A DNA stretch of 64,000 nt from Rapana venosa. Taxonomy: Eukaryota; Mollusca; Gastropoda; Neogastropoda; Muricidae. The stretch covers positions 46,624,874 through 46,688,873 of the forward strand of contig CM054158.1 of NCBI GenBank assembly GCA_028751875.1. Direction: 5' to 3'. The translations under genes and the position numbers were made by a program. The number at the start of each line of letters is the position of its first letter. Position 1 is the stretch's first letter. Below the pieces are notes generated by a model. It was not told the DNA's origin and did no database searches. It saw only the letters and a program-made list of their open reading frames with translations. Of this stretch, positions 1 through 14,116 are shown piece after piece.

Positions 1-60
1 TGGGAAAAACTGAACATCTGATCTATAAAATAAAAAAACCCAAACCCCAAAACCCAACAA

Positions 61-215
61 CCTCCCACAACACTTAAAAATATATCTATATGTATCTATA
101 TATATCTCTCTCTATATTATTATTATCTATCTATCTACCTATCTATCTCTATCTATCTGTCTGTCTGTCTCTCTATCTATCTATCTCTCTATCTATCTAT
201 CTATAGTACGTTCAT
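61..215. repeat. TATC/TATCTC microsatellite
   Basis: Imperfect tetranucleotide run, clearest at 121-205. A T8/G22 homopolymer stretch follows at 301-330. Both lie downstream of the juxtamembrane exon in transcript sense. Confidence 0.9.
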
Positions 216-297
216 GAGGTAAGGGATCTGCTACATACCAAGCACAGCACACAATTCCAGCATAACTCAATCAAAGGCCCAGGGCCCAGTGCTATAT

Positions 298-329
<32 letters not shown>

Positions 330-638
330 CAAGTGCTATCATTAATTTAGGGCACCCCTTTCATTTTACCCCAAAGCTCCTTCCTTTTCTTCATCTTTTT
401 TAAATGTAAAAAAACATTCTAAATATTTTTTTCCCCTTTTCTTCACCCTCCTGGTTTTCTACACTGTTACATTAGCTAAGGAAGGTGGGAAGCTGCAAAA
501 TCCAAGTGCGGTCAGTTCCTGGTATAATCAGCACCAGCTGGGATGGATAGCAGTGGAGAGAGTAGCTGAAAGTGGGGGGAAACTAAGAGCTGTGACAGCA
601 GGAGACAGAGTCACTGACAAACAACAGACACGACTTAC

Positions 639-709
639 CTGCTGACGACGACCCGTTTACTTCGTCGTCTTCATCACACAACCCCTGTCGGACCTCGCTC
701 TCCGTGCAC
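639..709 (-). CDS. LRP4: LRP4 exon: juxtamembrane [11 protein letters not shown] segment
   Basis: 71 nt, phase 2-1, acceptor TTTCACCAG, donor GTAAGT. Reads [20 protein letters not shown], corresponding to the vertebrate LRP4 two-cysteine segment (CSERDARLGLC) just outside the membrane. The transmembrane exon must follow below position 1. Confidence 0.88.
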
Positions 710-3700
710 CTGGTGAAACATACCGTGCACAGTGTGTCAGGATGACACAAAGCCAGGAGAAACACAGACATAAACACACGTACAATACACACACTAACAC
801 CACATGTGTGTGTGTAAAACAGACACACACAATTCACACATACACGCCCAGAAACAGAAACATAATGGCACATACATATGTACATGAGCATACATGAAAG
901 TGTGCACACACCTGCACACACACACTCACTCACTCACACACACACACACACACACACACACCACACACACACACATACACACACTGATCCACTCACACAC
1001 ACACACACACTGGGGACTGGATGTAAAAAATATAAATAAAAGCACACAAGTACTTATTCCATAATCCTTGAAAGTAGAGAATAAAATAAAACAAAAAGAA
1101 AAAAAATTAATAAATAAAACACAACCACACCCAAACACCCTCACTCCACAAATCTTCAACTTTCCTTCCATTTCGTTAAAAAACAAACAAACCCAATCTC
1201 AACCGACTAAAAACTTCACACTTTCACAAATTACGACAACACAACAAACTGAAACACACTAAAAAACAAAACAAAAAAATCATTAAAAAATTGTCACCAA
1301 AGTAAAGATGGGAGACAACTCACTGCGTGTACAGGCGATGGTTGACGTCCAGATTGGCGACATCACTGTCCCCAAACCCTCTACCTGTGGGCACTGCACA
1401 CACACACACACCAAAGCACAGTGGATAGCCTAGTGGTTAGAGCATTGCGCTTGCAATCTGACGACCCGGGTTCGATTCCCGTTCAAGGGGATATTTTCCC
1501 CTGGAGTTAAAATCAGTGCAGACTCCACTCTTCCCAAAAGTCCTTCAGATGAGACTATAAACCGAGGTCCCGTGTGCGAATGCACGCAGAACATCTTGCG
1601 CACACGTTAAATCCTGTTCCGCTTTTTGTAAGAGTAGGCCATTGTGTGCCGGTGGGAACAGATGACAAAATGTACAAAACCGCATACACACGGGGACTGG
1701 ATGTAAAAAAGCACATAAGTGCTTATTCCATTATCCTCGATATAAAAGAATAAAAAAAAAAAATAAAAAAATAAAAATAAACACACACACAACTGCTCAA
1801 TGCTTCTACTGTAGGAAAGACTGATTCGCCCAGTTCTGTCCCAGAGGTCTGGGAGGAGGGCTACAGGAGATCACAGAACTCAGCAGAGACACACAGAGAG
1901 AGAGAGAGATGGCAAGCTCTGGTGGGATTGCATGAAGCAGCGACAGAGACAATGGATAAGTATGTTCTTTCAAGCCAGAAGGCCCATAGAGCCGGAGCTT
2001 ATCCCGGTTTCTGTAGCGTTAAGCGAACTGATGGTTTTTCACCACCCCTGTGACAGGACGCTAGTCTGTCGCCAGATACTTCCCCAGCAGAGCTGGTACC
2101 CACTTGTACACCTGGGTGGAGTGAGGAAAATAGGAGTAAAGTGTCTTTCCCAAGGACACAACACCGAGCCGAGCGGGGATCGAACCCGCGACCTCTGGAT
2201 CAAAATGGATAACTTTTATTTTTTTATTTTTATTTTATTTTTTTGTTTTTGTTCCGTGGTTAGAGCTCGGAGGTTCACCCATGGTCAGATTTTGCGTACG
2301 CGACCATTTTTTGCCCACCATGAAGGTAGCCGCATTCCGACTTCAGGGGATGTATGCTGGGTAGGTTTGCGTTTCCATAACACTGACACGAATTATGAGA
2401 TCTTTAACACGCATTTTTGACTTTCTCTATGTACATGACAGGAATGAAAGCACTGGCAGGTCTGCACATGAAGTTGACCTGGGAGATGGTAAAAATCCCC
2501 ACCCTAAATTCACCAGACGATGCCGAGATTTAAACCCACGACTTCATGGACCCACAGGATTGAAGTCAAACTGCCTTAACCACTCGGCTACGGCGCCCTG
2601 TCAACTGATAACTTACTGTTCAGTAACTTATTTTTTCTTCAGGGTTTGATGTTACAGCGACTTATTTTCCTGGAGGTTTGATGTAAGCATAAAAAAAAGA
2701 CAGGGAGAAATTTTCAAAAAATAAACACACACAACTGCTCAATGCTTCTACTGTAAGAAAGACTGATTCGCCCAGTTCTGTCCCAGAGGTCTGGGAGGAA
2801 GGCTACAGGAGATCACAGAGACAGACAGGTTGACCGACTAGCTAACAACAGAGAAAGGCTATGACCAGAGATGCAGGGTGCAGGCACTGTTGAGAACACT
2901 GGGGCAGGCACACACATAGCCTACTGCGACAGCTAGCAGGCCAGTCACCCATTTAGTCAGCCACCCATCTAGCCAGCTACCCATCTAGCAACCCAGTCAA
3001 CCAGCCACCTAGCCACCCAGTCAACCAGCCACCTAGTCAACCAGCCACCCAGTCAACCAGCCACCCAGTCAACCAGCCACCCACCCATCTAGCCAGCCAC
3101 CCATCTAGCCAGCCAGCCACCCATCTAGTCAGCCACCCACCTAGCCAGCCACCCATCTAGTCAGCCACCCATCTAGCCAGCCAGCCAGCCAGCCACCCAT
3201 CTAGCCAGCCACCCATCTAGCCAGCCAGCCACCCATCTAGCCAGCCAACCACCCATCTAGCCAGCCAACCACCCATCTAGCCACTCACCCATCTAGCCAG
3301 CCATCTAGCTAGCCACCAGCCACCCATCTAGCCAGCCACCCATCTAGCCAGCCAGCCACCCATCTAGCCAGCCACCCATCTAGCCAGCCAGCCACCCATC
3401 TAGTCAGCCACCCACCTAGCCAGCCACCAAGCCATCCACCCATCTAGCCAGTCACCCATCTAGCCAGCCACCCATCTAGCTAGCCACCCATCTAGTCAGT
3501 CACCCAGCCACACAGAAACAGACAGACAGACAGACAGACAGGAAGAGGTACTGACCGGTGATGCAGGGTGTGTGGTCGGGCACGTTGGGGCAGGCACACA
3601 CGTGGCCCACAGGATGAGCCAGACACAGGTGACTGCAGCCTCCGTTGTTGATGCTGCAGTTGTTGCTGCCTGTTCACACACACACACACAGACACAAATG

Positions 3701-6700
3701 TACACACACACACATACACAAATGTACACACACAGAGATACATACACGCACACACAGGCACACACACACAGACACACACGCACACAGAGATACACACACA
3801 CAGGCACACACACACAGACACACACGCACACAGAGATACACACACACAGGCACATACACAGACACACACACAGATACACAAACACACAGACACAAACACA
3901 CATGCACACACAGACACAAATGTACACACACAGATCCACATACTCACACACACACACACATACAGACACACACATGCACACACAGACACACACACCAGCA
4001 TGGTGGACATTGTTATGCTATCTATATATCATATATTGATTCATTCAGTCATTCATTAACGTCACAATACTTTGGTCAAAATCACAGTGTGTGTGTGTGT
4101 ATTTATGCTGTGTGTATTTATTTATCTATTCTTTTATTTTGAGAATAATGGAATAAGCACTCATGTGCTTTTTTATACCCAGTACCCGTGTGTATGTATT
4201 TTTGTCAATTCTGTCATCTGTTCCTAATGGCCTACTCTTACGAAAAGCGGAACAGGTTTTGACATGTGCACAATATATTGTATACTGTGTGTCAGTGTGT
4301 GTGCGCGTGCGTGTATGTGTGTAAGTGAAAACTTAATGTGTGGTTTTTTTTATAGTATAAGTGCATGAATATCGGGGACGGGATAGCTCAGTGGTCGGAG
4401 CACTCGCTTTCCCCCAGCCAAGTTAAGCAGCGTCGAGCGTGGTTACCAGTTGGATGGGTGACCGTTTGCGCGCCTTGGCTTTAGTACAGTCCCCCAGTTT
4501 ACCCAGCTGTAAATGGGGTACCTGCCCTCTTTAGGGTCAGGGAAGGTAAAGCAGCGAGGGAGAGGAGATGGGCGCCGCCCTCAATATGCTGGCCCTAGAG
4601 AAGTGAGGTCTCTGACGCCTCGCTCCCCTACGACAACAAGTTATGGGACTCCTTTACTTTTTTTTTGCATGAATATAGTCTTCTTCATCAAACGCTCAGA
4701 CAGCCACTATAGATGTCTGTCATATGAGTGAAAATGGATTGCACTGCCACTAAGCGCCTGTCAGGTTAGGCCTGATTTCGGCGTGGATGAGAATTGTTAT
4801 CTTTCAAGTCTTTCTGGAAAAACAAAACAAAAAACCGGCAGGAGATGGCCGAAAATAGACAAGAAGAAGGTGACATGAAGAAAAGGAACAAGGCAGAAAC
4901 AAAGAGAGGGAATGGAAAAAAAAAGGAAATTCCTAGCACAGAATTTCCAGATAGCAGGGATGCCATTTAAAATTTAAAAAAAAAATGTTTATACCACTTT
5001 AAGTCACAAGATTTCTCTATGTGAAATTCAGGCTGCTCTCCCTGGGAGAGCGCGTCGCCACAAGAGCAGCGCCACCCAATTTATACTGACAGGGCCCTTG
5101 CATCCCTGCAGGTGAATGAGTGTGAGTGTATGTGTGAAAACACACATCCTTCTCTGTCTAAAAACCCTAAGTACACGAGCCCGAGTCCATGCACACACAT
5201 ATGCATGTGACTCTCCACCACATAAAGAGTCGCATTGCACCAGAGGTAAGTTTTTAGTTATTGTCATGGGGGACCACAGGGTCTGGTGCTGGATGTCCCG
5301 CCTGTGAAGGGAAGTGTGTGCATTTCTGAGCATCCGCTCTACACCTCTGCTTCCCGGGGATAGTGAAGCTGCAACCTCTTGTTTGGCTTGCCAGGCAAGA
5401 GGGGTACCCTTCAGAAGGGTGCTGCATAGCCTCTCCTATCGCAACTTTCCACAGCAGGCACCTACTCGTTGGTGTCCCCTGTTTTCGCAAAGATCTGCAG
5501 TGGGGAGACCGAGCGCCTGGCGGGATAACCAGGTAGGGTAGGAGGAGCCCGTTTTGCTGACAAAATCCACCTAGGAGAGCGGAAAACTCTGATTTCAAAC
5601 CCATGCATGGAGAAGGAAAACTCGAAGAACACCCAGGAGGAAACCCTGTCATGCGCCAAAGGAGCTGAAATCAGAGGTGTCGGGCTGTCAGGCGCTCCAA
5701 CCAAAACACGACACCATGTAATATAGCCTTAAATGGTGTTCAGGCAACGCAAAGAAGAAGAAGAAGTTGTTGACATGTTGCTAATCTGCAATAAAAGGGC
5801 TATCCAATGCAAGAAACAGATTGAAAATCGGACAATTCTGTGAAAAGTTATTACAAACTGAACTGTAGAAAGTGATAAAATGAGAGAATGACAAGTTTAT
5901 CATTGTAATACGTGGTCAGAATGAGGGCTTGGATGTTTTTTAAATGCTTTTTTTTTTTAAAGCAACAGGAAACAAAATTACGCTTTGATACTTTATTACC
6001 AAAATAGAAAAATGGCTTTAGGTTTATAAATCCCTCAAAAACCGGCAATTTCACCCCCAAGCGCCTTAAAACGGCTGCTAGCAGAAAAGTGAGTGAGGTG
6101 CAAGGCGACTCGTTTCGTGTGGAGCATCACGTTTACATATCCGTGACTATGCGAGCATGCCACTGTCTACAGCTATATCTCCAAGGCAGAGGCCTCCAGA
6201 GCGCAGGTATCTGATCCCCATCGTCCCATCCTCCTCCTCCTGCTCCTCACCTGTCTGACGTGCGGGTGACACCAGGTGGATGTCCATCAGTCCCTCCAGA
6301 CGACTCTGAATCAGGGTGCGCCCAGAGCCGTTGTACTTGCTGGCGCGCTCGATCTTCTCCGTCTGCCAGTCTGTCCAGTACATGTAGTCCCCAAACTGCC
6401 CACACACACACACACGCACACACACACACACGCATGCGCACACACACGCACACACACATACACATAAGCACAAACACAAACACACACACATGCGCGCGCG
6501 CACACACATACATACACATACACACACGCATACACACACACACACATACATACACACACACGCACAACACACACATGCATACACACAAATACATGCACAC
6601 ACACATACACACACAATACACACACAAGCACACACACACACACGTGCACACACACACATATACATACACACACACACACAAACACCACACACACACGCGC

Positions 6701-9700
6701 GCACACACACATACGCACACACACACACACACGCACGCGCACACACACACACACACATGCATACACATACACACACACGCACACACACATACATACACAT
6801 ACACACACACAAACACACGCACACACACAAACAGCCACAAACGTACATATTAGTATTTGTTTTGGCACAAAATACATAAAAAATATAAAAGAGGTGATGA
6901 TGACAAGAAATACAATGTAAAAATGAACAAACGCATGAACACACATATGACAGATGCCATAGCCGAGTGGTTATGACTGGTTGTTGTTGTTGTTGTCCTT
7001 GTGCATTCCCCAGCTTCATACTCTGGGGGTCACCCAGAACATGCGCACTCTGACTCACTCATCCCACCTGAGAATCACTGTGAGATAGGAAGTACAGCAG
7101 AATGAGAAGTTTGCGTGTATGACTCTTTTTCAAATACCTCATCACATAGGCAGCCATACTCCGACTTCAGAGGATTTTTTTCTCCTTTCAAAGAGAGTGC
7201 AGGTTGTTGTTATGTTAAGAGCTTGTCATGGCTGAAGTACAATCTCAACACAACATTTTACAACATAACAACATGTTTAGTGTAGGCCTTGGCAATTAGG
7301 GGACGGGATAGCTCAGTGGTCGGAGCACTCGCTTTCCCCCAGCCAAGTTAAGCAGCGTCGAGCGTGGTTACCAGTTGGATGGGTGACCGTTTACGCGCCT
7401 TGGCTTCAGTACAGTTCCCCCAGTTCACCCAGCTGTAAATGGATACCTGTCCTCTTTAGGGTCAGGGAAGGTAAAGCAGCGAGGGAGAGGAGATGGGCGC
7501 CGCCCTCAATATGCTGGCCCTAGAGAAGTGAGGTCTCTGACGCCTCGCTCCCCTACGACCTTATAGGTTATGGGACTCCTTTACCTTTTACCTTACGTTT
7601 GGCAATTAGCTGACATCAAAAACTGACACAGCTTTTGGCCTGGGCCAAGTTATGACTGCTTGACTTCAATCTCGAGGGTCCATGAAGTCGTGGGTTCGAA
7701 TCTTAAGAAGTAGTGTCCGGTGAATTAACTCAATGGAGTCGCAGTGAAATGAATCCTGCCATTTTGTGGTGACGCGTGATTTTGGCTATATTTGAAAAAT
7801 TCAGTAAACTTACCCAATATAATAATGACATACACATTATACATCAATGAAAAGTTCATGTCTACTTTTGAGATTGTTTTACAGTTTTTTAATAGATGAC
7901 TGTATTTATATTTGACAAATTTTCAAAATATGTCACTGAATGCTGAGAAATAAATAGTTTTGACAATTAGGGCTGCGTATCTTACATAGCTTGAACTGTT
8001 CATCAACTAGTTCCCTTGAAGCAATGTGATGATTTTTCACAAAGTAAAGTTCCCTGAAGCTAGCTGGATCCATCTGATGTCACTATCTGTGCAACAGATT
8101 TTTTAAAAGTGATTCATAACACTGGAGAGCTTGAAATACCAAAGTTATCACTTGTTGACATGTCAAACAAAATAAGCCAACAGACAAAAACTAGGCAAGC
8201 TTATGTTCAAGGAAAGCAACTGTGTTTAGAAAAATGATTGCTCTACAGGCCAGAGTACTTTCCCTTGAGTTAAACATCAGTGTATTTTTTTTTAAAATCG
8301 TAATTCTGCCGATTCTTAAGCTTCGGCACGTCACAGTAAAGGAAAAGAGTGCCGAAGCTACAACCTCAATGAGTTAAGGATGAGGATCTATAAAAAATCA
8401 TCTCCCAGGTCAGCTTTAAGTGCAGACCTGCCAGTGCCTTCATTCCTTTCGTGTATATACATACACATGCAGAAGATCAAATATTCACTTTAAAGATCCC
8501 GTAATTCATGTCAGTGTCTGGTGGGTTACAGAAACACAAACACAACCTAGCATGCATTCTCTACCTTCCTGACTCTCTGCTGATACACTTACGACTACAA
8601 AACAACAGAAGGACAACTCCAGTTCCATTTCCAAATACTCTATCATCTATGCAGTACTCCTTAGCCTAGGGGTGTGATTCTATCAATTTGTAGTTGCACA
8701 ATGGAAAAACTGAAAATTCTGATCTAAAAAAAACAACAACAACAACCCCCCCCCTCCCTCCCCCAACTTTATTATCTCAAAACAGAGAAGTTCAGTTAAG
8801 TTATGAGCAAAAAGGATTACACGTCTCAAGGATAACAGAATGCATCAGGTACATGTCATCAGAGAGCTTACAGCTGACAGTAACCATGCAAACTCCACAC
8901 ATGCTGCTCTCTGTGCAAACAACACATGTCTGACATACTCTTGACATCAACTTGAAAATCATTTATGTTGCACACAAAAAAATCACCATTGTCTATATCA
9001 TTATCATCATTGTCATAATCATCACCTTTCCCCTTTTCTCTCTCTCTTCTCTCTCTCTCTCTCACCCCTACCCTCTCTCTCATTTCCTCTACCCCCCATC
9101 TCTCTCTCTGACTGCTTTTTATTTGTTTAACAGTAGTATTGATTATGGTATGAAACTGTTCTTGCGCGGGAAAATTTTTAATCTAGGAACCCTGTAACGT
9201 ATCTGAGACTGAAGGACCTCATCATATTTCTCCAAAACATGCGTATCATCACTCACAATTTCTCTTGTTTTTTACCCACATGATATCCATACAACTCGGA
9301 TTTTTTTTGGTGAACTGCCCATAATTTTGCGACAACTCTGTATAATTTTTATTTTATGCAGATTTGTCTTTAACCTTTTCCCTAGGGTCACGAACTATAG
9401 GGTAACCAACCATCTACTAGCCCTTCCTTCAGTATCACCCACTACTGGGTTACGGTAGTGTACAAATGTGCACAAAGCATCAGAACATCTTGCACACACG
9501 TTAATTCCTGTTCCGCTTTTCCTAAGAGTAGGCCATTGTGTGCCAGTGGGAACAGATGACAGAATTTACAAAACTGCATGCACACAGGGACTGGATGTAA
9601 ATAAAAAACCACAAAAGTGCTAATTCCATTATCCTTGATATAAAAGAAAAAAAAATTTTTCTAATAAAAAAGGAAAGAAGGGTTCTCTCCCTTAACCTAG

Positions 9701-12700
9701 GGACAGCGTTAACACATAAAACACAACAACAACCACACCAACAAACAATAAAAATACCGACGACAAGACTTGGTAAAACTTCGATATAAAAACTCTACAG
9801 AACTTTTTATTTTGGGGAGCGTTAAACTTTGCACATGTTGGAAGGCGGTAACGAAACCACCACCACCACCAACACCAACACAAAACAAGAAGAACAAGGA
9901 AGACAACTCACCACCGTCAGGCCAAAGGGGTGCGGGGCCTGCTGCAGCAGGGTGACCCTGTGGTCCCCGCTGAGGTCAGAGGTCTCGATCTTGTCCAGCT
10001 TGGCGTCCACCCAGTACAGCCGTTCGGCCGTGTAGTCGATGGACAGTGCGTTGGGAAAGCCTGCAAGGGGCAGAGAGGATTGGTCAGTTTCAATTCAACG
10101 TCTGTTCACTCTAGGGACGGGATAGCTCAGTGGTCGGAGCACTCGCTTTCCCCCCAGCCAAGTTAAGCAGCGTCGAGCGTGGTTACCACTTGGATGGGTG
10201 ACCGTTTGCGCCGCGCCTTGGCTTCAGTACAGTTCCCCCAGTTCACCCAGCTGTAAATGGGTACCTGCCCTCTTTTAGGGTCAGGGAAGGTAAAGCAGCG
10301 AGGGAGAGGAGGTGGGCGCCACCGCCCTCAATATGCTGGCCCCTAAGAGAAGTGAGGTCTCTGACGCCTCGCTCCCCTACGACCTTATAGGTTACGGGAC
10401 TCCTTTACCTTTTTTAACCTTTACTCACTCTAAGTGATATTAGGATGATTTGTCAGCGTCCGCGTCTGTGTCTCCTCTGAAGACAGAGTATGGCTGCTTA
10501 CAAGGCAAGGTATTATGCCATCGGCGCCTGGGGTTTATCCCAGTTCTTGATTACACCATTGACGCTCGGGGGGGGGGGCAACAACAGCAAAGTGAGAGGC
10601 TGACCAGTGGCTTTCTTTCCCACTCATGGAATTCCACTTTACAGCTTAGTCTTTAGTGATCGACTAGGACTCTCTGACTAGGAGGCTTGACTTGCACAGT
10701 CCTCTATATGCTGCAGCCCTGGGGGCTAGTTTTGAGAGGCTGTATGACCAGTGGCTTTCCCACTCATGGAATTCTTCCACTTTACACAGCTTTAGTCTTT
10801 AGTGATCGACTGTGACTCTGACTAGGAGGCTTGACTCGCACAGTCCTTAGTCCTTATATCGTGCTGCAGCCCTGGGGGCTGGTTGGCCTTTGGAGAACAT
10901 CTCCAACGCTGACTGTCCTTATGCCCACTTGGCCGAGAGAGTGGGGATGTACTGTGGGCAAGGCGTCTCCACTATAATCAAATTTCTGCCTCCTCTGCTG
11001 TTTTGGAGGTCATCGTCGGACACGACGGACAAACATACTCTTCTTCTTTGTCAAAGACTCAAGACAGTAACCACCATTGTGTTTGAGCTAAAAAATGCGT
11101 TGCGCTGCCTTTAAGCGCCTGACAAGTCAGGCCCAGCACATCCGACTTCAGCGTGAGAGAGAATTGTTATCTTTTAAGTCTTTCTGGGTGGATCGGTGGT
11201 CTAGAGGTAACGCGCCTGTCTAGAAAGCGAAAAGTCTGGGTCTGAAGTGTGCGGCGGTTCGTACCCCGTTTGGACCGGAAACTTTTCCCCCATCCATTAG
11301 ACCATGAGTGGTGGTCTGGGCGCTAGTCTTTCGGATCAGACGATAAACCGAGGTCCTGTGTGTTACACGTAATTATTTAGCGCACGTAAAAGAACCCACA
11401 GCAACAAGAGAGTTGTCCCTGGCAAAATTCTTAGAAAAAAGCCACTCTGATAGGGAAACAAATACAGTTGCAGACATGAAAAAAAAAAAAAAAAAAAGGG
11501 TGGCGCAGCGCTTGTGGCGACGCGCTCTCCCGCTCTCCCCGGGGAGAGCAGCCCAAATTTCACGGAGAGAAATCTGCCGTGACTTAAAGTGGTATGAAAT
11601 GAAATCTGAGCGCTTTGATTTGTTGCTTTACAAGATTCAGCGCTATATAAATTCCATACATTATTATTATTATTATTAAAAAAAAGACAGGAGAATGGAC
11701 CAAGAAGGCAGAAAATAGAAAAGAAGAAGGCAACAGGACGAAAAGGAACAAGGCAGAAACAGAGGGATAGAAAAGTGGGAAGTCATAGAACAGAATTTCC
11801 AGAAGGTGGGGATGCTATTTATACTGACATACCCCTGGCATCCACTGGGGAGGAGAGGGGTTGGGGAGAGTTCAGTGTTTTAACCACTAGACTGCCCCAC
11901 CCTGGAAATTTTCCGGGACTAACTGTGCACCCTATACGCCTACAACCCGGAAACTTTCCGGGGTGTCGAACCGAAGTAAACAAGCCAGCTTCCTTGACTA
12001 CAGTTAAAGGGAAAGAACTCCAAAACTAGTGGAGATCACTCTCCTGTTGCTTGGCAACATCCAGCTGCAAAAAACGTGGCAAAAACGATCGTGTTTTAGG
12101 TCGTATTTTGTGTTTTTATGCATGACTGCTTGGGGAGTTCTTTTTCAAAATGGCTGACACTTCTTGTTGAAGGCATCAATAACTTTATACAGCTGAAAAA
12201 GGGGCAAATAAAACTTTGGATTTTTCCTGACAGTGATGAAAAATGATCGTGTATGATTCAGGAGATCGTGCATTTTTGAAAAATGAATGAGATTTGGCCT
12301 GGACTTATGTTTGACGTTACTGAGATGGGGGGTACTCAGAATGACAGTGGTGTTGAAGAAAGTGTACTTTTTGTCCATTTTTTTACATTTTAAATATATT
12401 TTCGCAGTGAAATCACTGAAATATCAATTTGAGCTCGCCTCAAAGCAATCTATGATATATATACTGTCATTGGGTAGACTATCAGGATTATTCAGGTAGT
12501 AATTTCTGAGTAAGAGGGATATGAACATAGCAAGTGGTACATAAGAATTTTATTCCCTGGCATATAGGGTGCACTTGCACTGGGCAGTTAAGAGGTTAAC
12601 CACTGGGCTGTTTTGGCCCATTCTCTAGGTGCAGAAGTACCCACTCCAGTACACATCTACCTACCAGCAGTGCAGACACTTACCCAAACCCATATTGACC

Positions 12701-13912
12701 AGCACTTTGCGGTGCGTGCCGTCTAGGTACGCTCTCTCTATCTTGGCCATGGTGCCCCAGTCTGTCCAAAACATCAACCTGGAAAAAAAGGCACATGGTG
12801 TACAATCGTCAGATGGTCGTCAGACTCCTTCAATCTGCTAATACTATGCTCACTGTATTGTGCTGTGTGGTGTTGTGTTATGTCGTACTGTGTTGTGTTG
12901 TATCATATTGTGTTGTGTTGTTTTTTTATGATTTATTTAGCCTTTATTTTTTATTTTTTTATTCTTTTATTTCGAGGATAATGGATAGTGTGTTGTGTTG
13001 TGTTGTACTGGTTCAACATCAACCTGAAAAAAACCAGCGTATGGTTGTCAGACTTCCTCACTCTGCCACACGGTGCTTACTGTATTGTGTTGTATACTGC
13101 ATTGTATTGTATTGCATTGGTTTAAACATCAACCTACCATAGTCAACCGTTGATGTGCCATGCCATGATCAAACATCAACCCCTGCCATGATCAAAGATC
13201 AACCTGGCATGATCGCCATGATCAAACATCAACCTGGCATGATCACCATGATCAAACATTAATCTGACACATAATACATTGTCAAACATCAACCTGCCAT
13301 GAACGAACATCAACCTGCCATGCATCAACTTGCCACAATCAAACACCAACCTGCCATAACCAAACATAAATCTGCCTTAACCAAACATCAACCTACCATT
13401 CCAATCTAGTATGTTCAAACCTCAACCTGCCTTACTCGAACATCAACCAGCCATATTAATCAAACCTCAACCTGCCTTACTTGAACATCAACCAGCCATA
13501 TTAATCAAACATCAACCTGCCCCATAGTACAATGTAAAAAACATCAACCTGCCCCATAGTACAGTGTTAAAAACATCAACCTGCCTTGGTAAAACACCAT
13601 GTAGTTCAGCCCATCTGCGTTATCTTAGCACAAGGTAAAAAACCCTGAACAAGTTTCCACATACATAACACAACTATCGAACAATCGGCCATATTCAAGA
13701 GACCAACTACACATCACATCGCATCACATCACAGCATCAGCAGCAGCAGCAGCACTGACCCTTTCTGGGGAAAGAGGGCCACAGCCCGAGGCTCGTCCAG
13801 CCCTTTGTCGATGATGGTTTTCCGACTGCTTCCATCCAGCCGTGCCACCTCTATCACATCCCGACCTGCACGCACACACACACACGCACGCACATGCACA
13901 CACGCACGCACA

Positions 13913-13943
<31 letters not shown>

Positions 13944-14079
13944 GCATGCACACACACATACGCAAAAACACACACACACACACACACACCATACACACAC
14001 GCACACGCACACACACACGCACACATACACACATACATACATACACAAACATACACACACACACACACAGACACACAGA

Positions 14080-14116
<37 letters not shown>

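Larger units (their letters stand above)
1773..2822. repeat. Direct duplication of a ~100 bp block
   Basis: The segment 1773-1875 recurs at 2722-2822 with a few changes (both carry cagttctgtcccagaggtct). The two copies flank the SINEs at 1976-2601. The second copy abuts the partial EGF exon copy. Confidence 0.85.

Noticed and set aside
1420..1500. tRNA genes on the + strand (A and B boxes)
   Set aside because: The tRNA-like text is always followed by the same SINE body, lacks a proper acceptor stem and recurs many times; these are SINE heads.
1932..2420. 162-codon plus-strand frame as a gene
   Set aside because: Runs through two reverse-oriented SINEs; its sequence is repeat-derived.
2926..3515. 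CRISPR-like direct repeats
   Set aside because: Units are adjacent with no unique spacers, in an animal intron; an ordinary minisatellite.
4420..4480. 5S rRNA gene fragment
   Set aside because: Only the internal control region is present and it is embedded in a repeated ~295 bp element with target-site duplications, so it is part of SINE-A.
5254..5652. 132-codon minus-strand frame as a gene
   Set aside because: Lies within a probable repeat that ends in a GAA tail; no domain, no splice support and overlapping frames on the other strand.
6247..6879. Long open frames of alternating Thr-His or Cys-Val (also at 3.5-4.1, 13.7-14.2, 28.2-28.6, 48.5-48.7, 58.7-59.3, 62.8-63.7 kb)
   Set aside because: They are translations of CA/TG microsatellites, open in several frames on both strands at once, with no coding signal.
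7641..8690. Search for an additional LRP4 exon between the 9.9 and 6.3 kb exons
   Set aside because: Phases of the flanking exons (0 to 0) and protein continuity (GLTV to FGDYMYWTD) leave no missing coding sequence.
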